A stretch of 64,000 bases of DNA. It comes from Rubrobacter indicoceani (GTDB taxonomy: Bacteria; Actinomycetota; Rubrobacteria; Rubrobacterales; Rubrobacteraceae). Position numbers and translations under genes: made by a program. Shown piece after piece: positions 24,841 to 33,442 of this stretch (position 1 is its first letter; every line of letters starts with the position of its first letter). The stretch spans positions 1,860,001-1,924,000 of the forward strand of contig NZ_CP031115.1 in the NCBI RefSeq assembly GCF_003568865.1. Reading direction: 5' to 3'. The notes below the pieces were generated by a model. It searched no databases. It was not told the origin of the DNA and saw only the letters and a program-made list of their open reading frames with translations.

Positions 24841-26022
24841 CTAACGTTCGGCCTTTTCGTAAAGGCTATATTCTTTTTTGACGCTCAGGATCCGCTCGGC
24901 GGAGGCTCTTATCCGCTCTTCGGGTATTTCGCCGGACTCGACCGCGGCTACGATGGCGTCGTAGGCGGCGGCCTGCTCCTCCGGTGGGCTGGATATTATA
25001 AGCAGGTCGGCCCCGGCTCTGACCGCCCGGAGCGCAGCGTCTGCGGGCGGGTTTCCGCCGTTCGCCCCTTCCATCGAGAGGTCGTCCGTTACCGTTACGC
25101 CCGAAAAGCCCAGGTCTTCGCGGAGCATCCGGTAGGCTTCGGGGGAGAGGCTCGTCGGGGCGTTCGGGTCTATCTGCGGATAGATGAGGTGTCCGACCAT
25201 CACCATCGGCACCCCGGCCTCCACCGCCGCCCGAAACGGCGGGAGGTCGAAGGATTCAATTGTCTGCGCGTCGTGGTTTACGGTCGGGAGGCTTACGTGC
25301 GAGTCGCTCCCCGCCGGGCCGTGATTGGGGAAGTGCTTGGCCGAGGTGATGATACCGGCTCCATCCAGGCCCTCCATCGCCGCGACGCCCATCTCGGAGA
25401 CGAGGTCCGGGTCCTCCCCGAAGGACCGGCTCCCGATGGCCGCGCCGAAGCCCGTATCGAAGACGGGGGCGAAGTCCGTGTTGACCCCGGCTCGGGCGAG
25501 TTCGGTGCCGATGGTGTTCGCGGCGTTGCGAGCCGCCGCCGCATCTCCGCTCGCTCCAAGCTCCGCCGCAGAGGGCTGGGGCGTTACCCAGGGCGCGCCG
25601 GCGACCTCACCACCCTCGTGATCCACGGCGACGAACATCGGGATCGCAGGTTCGGTGTTCATGGAACGTCTCTGCATCGCGCCCGTAAGCTCGGCGACCT
25701 GCCGCTCGGACTCCATGTTGTAGCCGAAAAGGAGCGCCCCCCCGATATTACGGTCGTCTATCATCTTGTTTATGTAATAGTCCGGCTCGGTTCCCTGAAC
25801 GGAGATCACGAACATCTGCCCCACCATCTCCCTGACGCTCATCCCGGCGAGCGGGTCTTCGGCGTCTGTGGCGGTCGTCTGCTCGCCTTCCGGTTCGGGG
25901 GCCGCTTCGGACCTGTCTCCCGCTCCGCCGGAGCCACCGCACGACAAGGCGAGCAGCGCGACGCAGGCCGAGATCAGGACAGACGCAACTACCTTCGTGA
26001 AATTACCGTGCTGCGAAAACAA
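24841..26022 (-). CDS. nagZ: Beta-N-acetylhexosaminidase-like lipoprotein (GH3, NagZ type)
   Basis: 393 aa. Signal peptide with lipobox LALSC at about 24-28, then an acidic linker rich in Glu, Thr and Ala. The GH3 domain starts near 60 (MSVREMVGQMFVISVQG). The His-Asp dyad region KHFPNHGPAGSDSH near 230 is the NagZ signature, and the nucleophile aspartate lies in VTVTDDLSMEGA near 317. It should release GlcNAc from peptidoglycan fragments outside the cell, as lipoprotein NagZ proteins of Gram-positives do. Divergent from the XPB-like helicase gene. Confidence 0.9.
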   Translation of the reverse strand: MFSQHGNFTKVVASVLISACVALLALSCGGSGGAGDRSEAAPEPEGEQTTATDAEDPLAGMSVREMVGQMFVISVQGTEPDYYINKMIDDRNIGGALLFGYNMESERQVAELTGAMQRRSMNTEPAIPMFVAVDHEGGEVAGAPWVTPQPSAAELGASGDAAAARNAANTIGTELARAGVNTDFAPVFDTGFGAAIGSRSFGEDPDLVSEMGVAAMEGLDGAGIITSAKHFPNHGPAGSDSHVSLPTVNHDAQTIESFDLPPFRAAVEAGVPMVMVGHLIYPQIDPNAPTSLSPEAYRMLREDLGFSGVTVTDDLSMEGANGGNPPADAALRAVRAGADLLIISSPPEEQAAAYDAIVAAVESGEIPEERIRASAERILSVKKEYSLYEKAER

Positions 26023-26117
26023 GACACTCCCTCCAAAGCAGACCGACCCGGCCAGTCTAACGCTGAGAGCGGACGAAGTCTCGGGTATGCTCTTTGCAAG
26101 TCGAAAGGTAAAGGAAG

Positions 26118-27485
26118 ATGCTGGAACTCCACTACGAATCGGGGACGCTCACGGCGGACGGGGAAGCCCCCGGCCAGCTCCCCGGCGCTTTTGTCTGGGA
26201 CGAGCGCACCCGCCGGCACCGCGCCCCCGCGAGCGCTTACCGCAAAGTCGCCCTCGCCCTTCGCGAGGCCGGGGTCGAGCACCGGGACCACGCCGCAGCC
26301 TTCGAGAACGTCGGCTTTGAATCAAAACTCGCCCTGGAGCCGCGACCGTACCAGAAGGAGGCTCTTTCGGCCTGGAGGCAGGCCGGGCTTTGCGGCGTAG
26401 TCGTGCTGCCGACGGGCGCGGGCAAGACCGCCGTCGCAGTGAACGCGCTCGAAAAAGTCGGGCGCAGCACCCTGGTCGTCGTGCCGACGCTCGCCCTCTT
26501 AAAGCAGTGGTACTCCGTTCTCAACGACGCATTCGGGGTCGAAGTGGGTCTTCTCGGCGGCGGTTACCACGAGATAAAACCCGTGACCGTAACAACCTAC
26601 GACTCGGCCTACATCCACGCCGAACGCTACGGGGACCGCTTCGCGATGGTCGTCTACGACGAGGTCCATCACCTTCCCGCCCCGAAAAACGCCGTCATCT
26701 CTCAGATGCTCCTCGCGCCGTACAGGCTCGGCCTGACCGCAACCCCGGAGAGGCCGGACGGCGGCCACGAAAGGCTGCCGGAGCTTGTCGGCGGCATCGT
26801 CTACCGCAAAGACCCCGAAGACCTCGCCGGAAAGTACCTCGCCCCGTTCGAGCTGGTGAAGATCCCCATAGAACTCACCGCCCACGAACGCCACGAATAC
26901 AACCTCGCAAACGCCGTCTACCGGGATTTCCTTGAAAAGCACCGGCTACCGATGCGCTCGGCGGAGGACTGGCAGCGCTTCATCATGGTCGCTGCGACAA
27001 GCCACTCCGGCGGACGGGAGGCCCTGCTCGCGGCGCGTCGGCGGCGGGAGATCCAGTCAAACGCCCTGCGAAAGGTCGTCACCCTAGAGAGCCTGCTCCG
27101 ACGCCACTGGGACGACCGGGTCATCGTCTTTACCAAGAGCGTCGAGGAGGTCTATGCCCTCTCCCGACGGTTCCTTGTCCCGTCCATCACCTTCGAGACC
27201 CCGGCCAAGGAGCGAAAAGAGATCCTCGACAAGTTCCGCGACGGTCGCTACCGGGCCGTGATCGCCTCGGACGTTCTGAACGAGGGCGTGGATGTCCCCG
27301 ACGCCGGCGTCGCTATCGTTCTGGCCGGAAGCGCGTCTCGCCGCGAGTACGTCCAGCGTCTCGGGCGCATCCTTCGCCCGAAAAAGGACAAACGCGCCAC
27401 GCTCTACGAGCTCGTAACCACCGAGACGGGCGAGGAGTTCACCTCCCGCCGACGCCGGGAGTCCTTCACCGGGGGACCAAACTAG
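26118..27485 (+). CDS. XPB-like DNA helicase (superfamily 2)
   Basis: 455 aa. Motif I LPTGAGKT at 97-104, DEVH at 181-184, motif III LGLTATPER at 204-212, and motif VI QRLGRILRPKKD near 414. The N-terminal 80 residues match the damage-recognition region of XPB-type helicases. XPB unwinds DNA in eukaryotic and archaeal excision repair and transcription. Its stop codon is followed immediately by the ATG of the DUF790/Bax1 gene, the partner nuclease in archaea, so both act together. Not part of the UvrABC pathway, although uvrA, uvrB and uvrC are also in this window. Confidence 0.92.
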   Translation: MLELHYESGTLTADGEAPGQLPGAFVWDERTRRHRAPASAYRKVALALREAGVEHRDHAAAFENVGFESKLALEPRPYQKEALSAWRQAGLCGVVVLPTGAGKTAVAVNALEKVGRSTLVVVPTLALLKQWYSVLNDAFGVEVGLLGGGYHEIKPVTVTTYDSAYIHAERYGDRFAMVVYDEVHHLPAPKNAVISQMLLAPYRLGLTATPERPDGGHERLPELVGGIVYRKDPEDLAGKYLAPFELVKIPIELTAHERHEYNLANAVYRDFLEKHRLPMRSAEDWQRFIMVAATSHSGGREALLAARRRREIQSNALRKVVTLESLLRRHWDDRVIVFTKSVEEVYALSRRFLVPSITFETPAKERKEILDKFRDGRYRAVIASDVLNEGVDVPDAGVAIVLAGSASRREYVQRLGRILRPKKDKRATLYELVTTETGEEFTSRRRRESFTGGPN

Positions 27486-28772
27486 ATGCTCCGCACGGAG
27501 CACGTCATGGCGCGGCTGAGCCGGGGCCGCCTCATCCCCCACCGCCTCGACCCGGCAAACGAAAAGGTGCTCGAGGCCGCCTCGGAGGCGATCCGGTGCT
27601 ACGAAGAACACGTCGGGGGAACGCGCTCGGCGCTCGAAGCCGAACTTGGGCGCCTCGAAGCGGAGGCCGGCCCACGGCTCGACGCCCGCCGGGGGTTTCG
27701 AATGATCCGCGCCTTCGGTAAGCTCCTCGAAGAACGCTCCGAGTGGGCCGCCCCGGCGGAGATAGACCCCTACACCCTCAGAACCCGCGTCTACGACCTT
27801 GCCTCAAGGCTGCCCGAACCACCCGCGCTCGAAGCCGGGCTGCTCGGCACCCCGACCCGCGACGACGTTCTTCTGCAGGTCGCCCGCGAGGTCGGAGCGT
27901 GGGACGCGGAGGCGGTGGCGGCGCTTCTTTTCTCCGACAGGCAATCCGCGCAGGTGCTGTCGGAGTTCGAGAGGCCCGAGCCGTATGAATTAATATCGCG
28001 ATACAACGTAGCACAGGTGCAGGGGGTGTTGTACGCGGCAAAGGAGTTGACCGTCGAGCTGGACGCCGAGGCCGACGGGCGGCTTGTCTTTCACTACGTC
28101 AAGCGGATGGGTCTGATCCACTCCATCGAGCCGGTTCGCTCTGGTTTCTCCGGCTATCTGCTTCGGCTGGATGGTCCGCTCTCGCTTTTCGGTCCGACGC
28201 GCAAGTATGGTCTCCGGCTCGCGAAGTTCCTTCCCGGCCTTATGCTGACCTCGCCGTGGAGGCTTTCTGCGACCGTTGACTGGAAGGGTCGTGAGGCGCT
28301 GCTGGAGCTGGACTCCTCCGGCTTCGAGACCGCCGGCGTGAAAAGCCACTACACGGGTCCAAAGCGCGACGACGAGCAGGATGAGGTGCGCGAAGCGTTC
28401 GCCAAAGCATGGGAGCGGGCCAGAGATACGGGCGGCTGGAAGCTCGCCGCAACGGCAAAGGTGCTGAACTTCCCCGAACACGGCGCGGCCCTCGTGCCGG
28501 ACTTCACCCTGACGGACCGGGAAACGGAAAAGACGGTCTACCTCGAACTCCTCGGTTTCTGGTCAGAGCGGAGCCTGGTAGAGCGGGTGCGGCTTATACG
28601 GGCCGCCAACGAGCGCGGCGAGCGGGTCATCGTCGCGGCTTCGGAGGGGGCCGGGGCGTCGCAAGAGGCTCTGGCAGAGGCCGTGGGCGGCGGTGGCGTG
28701 GTCCCGTTCAAGGGACGGCTCGCGGTGAAGTCCGTTCTTGCGGCTCTGGCGACCCCGGAGGGCGGGGCTTGA
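27486..28772 (+). CDS. Bax1-like nuclease (DUF790), partner of XPB
   Basis: 428 aa. DUF790 proteins (Bax1) bind XPB and cut DNA 3' of the bubble in archaea. The PD-(D/E)xK-like site is seen as PDF at 338-340 and VYLELLGFW at 351-359 (E354). The N-terminal half (RLIPHRLDPANEKVLEAASE, then SRYNVAQVQGVLYAA) is typical. The ATG directly follows the TAG of the helicase gene. A TTG-initiated membrane-protein gene overlaps its stop. Confidence 0.9.
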   Translation: MLRTEHVMARLSRGRLIPHRLDPANEKVLEAASEAIRCYEEHVGGTRSALEAELGRLEAEAGPRLDARRGFRMIRAFGKLLEERSEWAAPAEIDPYTLRTRVYDLASRLPEPPALEAGLLGTPTRDDVLLQVAREVGAWDAEAVAALLFSDRQSAQVLSEFERPEPYELISRYNVAQVQGVLYAAKELTVELDAEADGRLVFHYVKRMGLIHSIEPVRSGFSGYLLRLDGPLSLFGPTRKYGLRLAKFLPGLMLTSPWRLSATVDWKGREALLELDSSGFETAGVKSHYTGPKRDDEQDEVREAFAKAWERARDTGGWKLAATAKVLNFPEHGAALVPDFTLTDRETEKTVYLELLGFWSERSLVERVRLIRAANERGERVIVAASEGAGASQEALAEAVGGGGVVPFKGRLAVKSVLAALATPEGGA

Positions 28773-29188
28773 GGTTTCCGATCGGCCTCGGGCTTGCATG
28801 CCTGGCGGCGGCGACGGTCTTCGGCTTCGGCTCGGAGGTCTTCTCAGCCGGGTTTTTCTACTCGGGGGACGAGGGGCGGGCGCAGGTCGTTCTGCTCGGG
28901 CGGCTGGTCGCGCTCGTCGCGCTGGCGGTGATGCTCGTCTTTCGCGGGGGCTGGGGCGGGGTCGTCGTCGCCCTGACGATGGCTCTGGGGGCGACCTTTA
29001 TCGAGTGGCTCTTGCTCCCGGTCGCCTTTGACTGGGCGGCGGCTCAGGCCCCGCCCGAGCTTGCCCGGCAGATACCGGACGGGATCACCCGCCCGCCGTA
29101 TCTTCTCTGGGCCGCTGGAGACCTCCTCTCCGTCGGCTTCGCCTGCACCCTGACCCAGGTCGGGCGGATGCTCTTCGGAATGAAATAG
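28769..29188 (+). CDS. Small integral membrane protein
   Basis: 139 aa with four hydrophobic segments (about 4-25, 38-58, 62-85 and 115-135). The TTG start overlaps the stop of the Bax1 gene (TTGA) and has GGAGG 7 nt upstream; the longer open frame before it is a shadow of that gene. Translational coupling to a repair nuclease is unusual, but no functional link is claimed. Confidence 0.65.
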   Translation: MRFPIGLGLACLAAATVFGFGSEVFSAGFFYSGDEGRAQVVLLGRLVALVALAVMLVFRGGWGGVVVALTMALGATFIEWLLLPVAFDWAAAQAPPELARQIPDGITRPPYLLWAAGDLLSVGFACTLTQVGRMLFGMK

Positions 29189-29246
29189 TCGAAATCCGGC
29201 AGAAGTGGATACCCGGGCGGAAGTTTCCGGGCGGGGACGGGACGGG

Positions 29247-29525
29247 TCAGGCTTCAGCGCCGCCGGGCTTTACGACCTCTATCTCCTCGTCCTCCGGAAG
29301 GTCGTAGTCGAGCAGGTAGACCTCACCCGTCGCGGTGAACTCGTAGCTGTCCGGCGGTAGCATTCCGGCCGCCGAGTCCCTCACCTCGACGCCGGTTATA
29401 AGGCTGCCACGTCCCTTGCACCGGCGGCACAGGATGGGCCGCCAGTCTGCGCCGTCGTCGCCGCGTCCGTCGCAGTTCGGGCACCTGCGGGAACTCGTGA
29501 AGCGGATGGTGATGGTGCGGGCCAC
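29247..29525 (-). CDS. Zinc-ribbon protein
   Basis: 92 aa with CPNC near residue 15 and CRRC near residue 33, each followed by a Gly-rich turn (CDGRG, CKGRG) like the DnaJ-type CxxCxG repeats. The C-terminus is acidic. The GTG start shares one base with the stop of the upstream GNAT gene (TAGTG), so it is translated with it. Confidence 0.68.
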   Translation of the reverse strand: MARTITIRFTSSRRCPNCDGRGDDGADWRPILCRRCKGRGSLITGVEVRDSAAGMLPPDSYEFTATGEVYLLDYDLPEDEEIEVVKPGGAEA

Positions 29526-30388
29526 TAGAGAAACGAACCGCTCGGGAGGTACGGCGCAAGGGGTCCGGGGCTGCCTTTCACGCAGACGGGACCGTCAGGA
29601 TGGAGGTCGAGCCCGGCGTCGAGTAAAGCCCGCATCGCCCAGTTCTGGCGGGCCGTGATCCACCGCACTTCAAGGTCCGAGTCGGGTTCGCAGGCCGCCA
29701 GGTAGGCCCACAGAAGCCGCGCCGCCACGCCCTCGTCCGTCGCCCCGAGAAGCCAGAGGTTCTCGCCGTGAGAGAAGGCGTAACCCTCGCCCCCGGCCTC
29801 CTCGATAACAAGCATCCTTGCGCCGCCGGAGAGGATATTTTCCAGATCCGGACCGTGCGCCGCACCTCGCAGACGTCGGTCCACGCGGGCGGCGAGGTCG
29901 AGGTCTGATGCGTCTCCCTCGCGGACTTCAAGGTCCGGGGGGACGTTCTCCCGGCGCAGCTTCCCCTTCGCCGTAAACGTCGGGTGCAGGGCAAAGCCGG
30001 AGTTCGAATAGGTCCGCAGCGCCGCCGGGTGGGTCGAGGCCGCGATCATTCCCTCGGTAAAGTCGCCGCCGTAGTCGAGGGCGTGTTTCATGAGACTCCG
30101 TCCGATACCGCCCCCCTGGGCCTCTTCCGAGACGGCCAGAAGCGCGAGAACCCACAGCCCGTTCCTCAGAAGCGCAACGGAAACCCCGACTACCTCGCTG
30201 TGTCCGTCCGTTGCGACAAAGGAACCGTTCGGGTCGTGATCCAGATAGTGACGGAAGCGGGACAGGTAAAGTTCTTTCTCCTCCGGCGAGCGGTCCAGAA
30301 CCTCCTGCTCGGAGCCCGCGAGCGCAAAAGAGGCGACCCGGTAGGCCGCCTCGATATCGTCCCTGCGCATCTGTCGGAGGTGCGCCAA
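29525..30388 (-). CDS. GNAT-family N-acetyltransferase
   Basis: 287 aa. The acetyl-CoA site is in LLAVSEEAQGGGIGRSLMKHAL near residue 85-105 (Q/RxxGxG/A). The C-terminal half looks like a second, degenerate GNAT repeat, so this is probably a tandem-GNAT protein. The substrate is unknown. It is transcribed before the zinc-ribbon gene and after the S-adenosylhomocysteinase gene on the same strand (8-bp gap). Confidence 0.82.
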   Translation of the reverse strand: MAHLRQMRRDDIEAAYRVASFALAGSEQEVLDRSPEEKELYLSRFRHYLDHDPNGSFVATDGHSEVVGVSVALLRNGLWVLALLAVSEEAQGGGIGRSLMKHALDYGGDFTEGMIAASTHPAALRTYSNSGFALHPTFTAKGKLRRENVPPDLEVREGDASDLDLAARVDRRLRGAAHGPDLENILSGGARMLVIEEAGGEGYAFSHGENLWLLGATDEGVAARLLWAYLAACEPDSDLEVRWITARQNWAMRALLDAGLDLHPDGPVCVKGSPGPLAPYLPSGSFL

Positions 30389-30396
30389 GTTATTCT

Positions 30397-31647
30397 CTAA
30401 CGCCAGCTCATCTGGTAGGTGGCCTGCTCGTCGGTCAGCCTTTCCGGCTCGACGCCCATCGTGCGGAGCTTGATGCGGGCGACTTCCTGATCCAGTTCCT
30501 CCGGCAAAGCCTGAATCCCCGGCTCGAAGTCGCTTGAGTTCGAAGCGAGGTGATGTATCCCGAGGGCGTGCAGGGCGAAGGTGAGGTCCATGATTTCGAC
30601 CGGATGACCGTCCCCCGCGCCGGAGTTCAGAAGCCTGCCGCGGGCTATAACGTGGATGCGATTGCCGTTCGGCATCTCGTACTCGACGATGTTCTTTCTG
30701 ACTTCACGCTCGGTTACGCTCATCTCCCTGAGCGTCGCCAGGTCGAACTCGTGGTCGTAATGCCCGGCGTTCGCCAGCACCGCGCCATCCTTCATCTTCT
30801 CGAAGTGTTCCCGGCGAAGCACCTTCAGGTTCCCCGTCCCCGTAAGAAAAAAGTCCCCGGCCTCGGCGGCCTCGATGGAGTTCATCACCTCGTAGCCCTC
30901 GGAGTGCGCTTCAAGGAGTTTTACCGGGTCGGGCTCGCAGACTATGACCCGCGCCCCGAACCCCGCGGCGTACTTCGCAAGCCCCCGGCTGACCCAGCCG
31001 AAGCCCATCACCACGACCCGCTGCCCGGAGAGGAAAAGGTTTGTGTTGGCGAGCAAACTCACGATGGACGAATGCCCCGTGCCGTAGCGGTTGTCGAAGA
31101 GGTGTTTCATCCGCGCCTCGTTGATGCCGAGAACCGGGAACGGAAGAACGCCCTCGCCGCTCATCGCCCGGAGCTTCAGGATGCCCGTCGTCGTCGTCTC
31201 GGTCGCGCCGACTATCCTGTCCATCAGATCCGGGTGGCTCGTTACGAGCCGGGCCGCAAGCTCCGCCCCGTCGTCCAGAAGAAGGTCCGGTTCCGTCTCC
31301 AGAGCGAGGTGGATGTACCGCTCGAAGTCCTCGTCGGACGGGTCGTGGGTCGCGTAGACCCGAATACCGCGCTCGACAAGGGCCGCACACACCGAGTCCT
31401 GGGTGGAGAGCGGGTTGGATCCGGTAACGGTAACGTCGGCTCCGGCTTCGTGCAGCAGAACCGCCAGGTACGCCGTCTTCGCCTCCAGATGGACGGTAAC
31501 GGCGATCTTCTTGCCGCTAAGAGAACCGTCGGAGAGCTGCTTGCGGGCGATGTCGTTCAGGACCGGGCAGTGCTGCGCGGCCCAGTCTATCTTCTGGTTG
31601 CCCTCTTTGGCGAGCGACGGGTCCTTGATGATTGAGTCTGTGATCAC
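30397..31647 (-). CDS. ahcY: S-adenosylhomocysteinase
   Basis: 416 aa from the GTG at 31645-31647, where homologues begin; the open frame above it is basic noise overlapping the next gene. The enzyme splits S-adenosylhomocysteine into adenosine and homocysteine after methyl transfer. Seen: VTVHLEAKTAYLAVLLHEAGA, the substrate segment GATETTTTGILKL, the NAD segment VVVMGFGWVSRGLA (in place of the commoner GYGDVGKG) and NAGHYDHEFD. AGGAG lies 11 nt before the start. Confidence 0.93.
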   Translation of the reverse strand: MITDSIIKDPSLAKEGNQKIDWAAQHCPVLNDIARKQLSDGSLSGKKIAVTVHLEAKTAYLAVLLHEAGADVTVTGSNPLSTQDSVCAALVERGIRVYATHDPSDEDFERYIHLALETEPDLLLDDGAELAARLVTSHPDLMDRIVGATETTTTGILKLRAMSGEGVLPFPVLGINEARMKHLFDNRYGTGHSSIVSLLANTNLFLSGQRVVVMGFGWVSRGLAKYAAGFGARVIVCEPDPVKLLEAHSEGYEVMNSIEAAEAGDFFLTGTGNLKVLRREHFEKMKDGAVLANAGHYDHEFDLATLREMSVTEREVRKNIVEYEMPNGNRIHVIARGRLLNSGAGDGHPVEIMDLTFALHALGIHHLASNSSDFEPGIQALPEELDQEVARIKLRTMGVEPERLTDEQATYQMSWR

Positions 31648-31682
31648 GGCTCGAAATCTCCTGTTCTTCGACTGTGAGATGT

Positions 31683-32579
31683 CTAGTCTACCGTTTTGCC
31701 CGGCGGACGACCGTCGAGGACCGATCGGAGCAGGTCGGGCCGGTCGGTCATGATCCCGTCTACCCCCAGGTCCACAAGCCGGCTGATCTCTTCTTCTTCG
31801 TCTACGGTCCATACATCTACTCGAACCCCCCGCGAGTGAGCCGCCTCGACAAGCCCCGGCGTTACGACTTCCATCCCCCGGTACCGGACCGGGACCTGCA
31901 GCGCAACGTACGGCGTCGGCACAAACGCCTCGAGCCCGAGCCGGGCTGCAAAGTGAAAGACCGCTACCTCAATAAGCGAGGCCGAGGTTGCTACGCCCGG
32001 GATTTCCTTTCGCAACCGCAGCATCCTCCGGTGTCCGCTGGACGCGACGGTGACCCTCCCTTCCGCGCCGCAGCCTTTTATCAACCGCGCCATGCGCCGC
32101 CTCGCCTCCGCAGCGTCGGACTTCACCTCAACGTTCACCCGAGCCTCCGGAAAGCTCCGAAGCACCTCTCCGAAGCTCGGTACCCTTATGCCCCTGCCCC
32201 GATACGGATACCGCCCCTCCCCCTCGAAGCGGTACCCGGCGTCGAGTCGACTGAGGTCCGAGTAGTCCATCTCCGAAACGCGTCCGAAGCCCTCGGTGGT
32301 GCGCTCGACGTTCTCGTCGTGGATAACGACGAGCTCGCCGTCGCGGGTGAGGTGCACATCCATTTCAAGGGCGTCCGCGCCCTCCGAAAGACCCCGCGCA
32401 AAGGCGACGAGGGTGTTCTCCGGCGCGTTCGTCGCCCCGCCCCGGTGCGCATATCCGACCACCGGCGAGCCGCCCCGAACCCTGCCCCTCCCCTTGCCCG
32501 CCCGTCGAGCGTTCAGAAACCTCACGACCAGAACGACGCCTGCAAGCAGCGCCCCGGCAAAAAGCAGGGTCTCCCGCAC
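31683..32579 (-). CDS. Glycerophosphodiester phosphodiesterase
   Basis: 298 aa from the GTG at 32577-32579 with GGGGGA 6 nt upstream; another GTG 12 codons earlier is possible. A single hydrophobic anchor (about residues 5-22) precedes the GDPD barrel. The active-site segment AHRGGATNAPENT gives the His/Arg and Glu ligands, ALEMDVHLTRDGELVVIHDE the second Glu-Asp-His set, and VDVWTVDEEEE the last. It hydrolyses deacylated phospholipids to glycerol-3-phosphate and is probably membrane-bound facing outward. Confidence 0.9.
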   Translation of the reverse strand: MRETLLFAGALLAGVVLVVRFLNARRAGKGRGRVRGGSPVVGYAHRGGATNAPENTLVAFARGLSEGADALEMDVHLTRDGELVVIHDENVERTTEGFGRVSEMDYSDLSRLDAGYRFEGEGRYPYRGRGIRVPSFGEVLRSFPEARVNVEVKSDAAEARRRMARLIKGCGAEGRVTVASSGHRRMLRLRKEIPGVATSASLIEVAVFHFAARLGLEAFVPTPYVALQVPVRYRGMEVVTPGLVEAAHSRGVRVDVWTVDEEEEISRLVDLGVDGIMTDRPDLLRSVLDGRPPGKTVD

Positions 32580-32752
32580 CGTCGGTCCCCCGTCCTGTCG
32601 CCCCGTAACCCCCACGAGCGTTTCGTTCCTCCCCCGGCCTTCTCCGCGCCGCCTCTCGGAATTCTTCAAGGACACCCGGAAGTATAGTGTCGCCTCCGCC
32701 AGCGGGACCGAACGAAAGTCAACACCTCCCTCGACGACCCGGGAAATCACCT

Positions 32753-32781
32753 TTGAACATTCCCGCTCCCTCCCTTATACT
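32753..32781 (+). promoter_or_regulatory. Promoter of tRNA-Leu
   Basis: -35 TTGAAC (32753-32758), 17-bp spacer, -10 TATACT (32776-32781). The tRNA 5' end lies 15 bp beyond the -10. Confidence 0.8.
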
Positions 32782-32795
32782 CTTGCGGGCCGCAG

Positions 32796-32882
32796 GTCGA
32801 AGTGGCGGAATTGGTAGACGCGCTAGGTTGAGGGCCTAGTGTCCCTTATACGGACGTGAGGGTTCGAGTCCCTCCTTCGACA
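32796..32882 (+). tRNA. tRNA-Leu (GAG)
   Basis: 87 nt. Acceptor GTCGAAG (32796-32802) pairs with CTTCGAC (32875-32881), with discriminator A. The D-arm has GGCGGAATTGGTAGACGC; the anticodon stem CTAGG/CCTAG encloses TTGAGGG with anticodon GAG. The long variable arm of class II is present, and the T-arm is GAGGG-TTCGAGT-CCCTC. CCA is not encoded. Confidence 0.95.
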
Positions 32883-32891
32883 CTCAACGCA

Positions 32892-32928
32892 GAGAGGCCG
32901 GGGATCAGATCCCCGGCCTCTCCTTTTT
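32892..32928 (+). terminator. Intrinsic terminator of tRNA-Leu
   Basis: A perfect 14-bp stem GAGAGGCCGGGGAT / ATCCCCGGCCTCTC with a 3-nt loop is followed by CTTTTTC. Confidence 0.9.
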
Positions 32929-33153
32929 CGGGCTTCCTCCGACAACCCGGACGGCAACGATCAACGCCCGGTATGCCGGACGGCACATGGGTACGGATAA
33001 TGTACGTTGTATAGTATCTATTGTGGAGTCGCCTGTTCTCCCCATCCTCCCTGGGCGGCTCCTTCTTTTTCCCTTTCGGGTCTGTTTTCAGAATGGCAGG
33101 GGTCTGCGGCGGTCGGAGACCGGTTGCACGTCGTGAGGTTTCCGGCTGAGAGG

Positions 33154-33378
33154 CTAGCCGAAGAAGATCAGGAAAACGTTCGTGAGAACAAAGAGCGCAA
33201 GGATAACGAGGGTGAGCCTCGTGAGGTTCTTCTCCATTATCGTCGTGCCGCTGAACGTGCCTCCGACCCCGCCGCCGAGCGAGGACGAAAGGCCACCCCC
33301 CTTGCCGGAGTGCAGAAGGATAAGGGCAACGAGCGTTACGCAGAATATGATGTGAAAGACGGCTATTACGTAGATCAT
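33154..33378 (-). CDS. secG: Preprotein translocase subunit SecG
   Basis: 74 aa from the ATG at 33376-33378. Two membrane segments (about 3-20 and 52-72) flank the Gly-rich loop GGGLSSSLGGGVGGTFSGT, the usual SecG layout. It is part of the SecYEG channel. It is the last gene of the conserved gap-pgk-tpiA-secG run but lies beyond a hairpin after tpiA; TAGACT 7 nt before the ATG could be a -10 for its own, nearly leaderless, transcript. Confidence 0.9.
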   Translation of the reverse strand: MIYVIAVFHIIFCVTLVALILLHSGKGGGLSSSLGGGVGGTFSGTTIMEKNLTRLTLVILALFVLTNVFLIFFG

Positions 33379-33400
33379 GGCCGATAGTCTAGCAAAGAAG

Positions 33401-33428
33401 CCGCCGGGGGGGAATCCCTCCCCGGCGG
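33401..33428 (-). terminator. Hairpin after tpiA
   Basis: CCGCCGGGG / CCCCGGCGG, a 9-bp stem with a 10-nt loop; on the minus strand it is followed by CTTCTTTG, so a moderate terminator between tpiA and secG. Confidence 0.6.
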
Positions 33429-33442
33429 TCGGGCCGTCCGTG

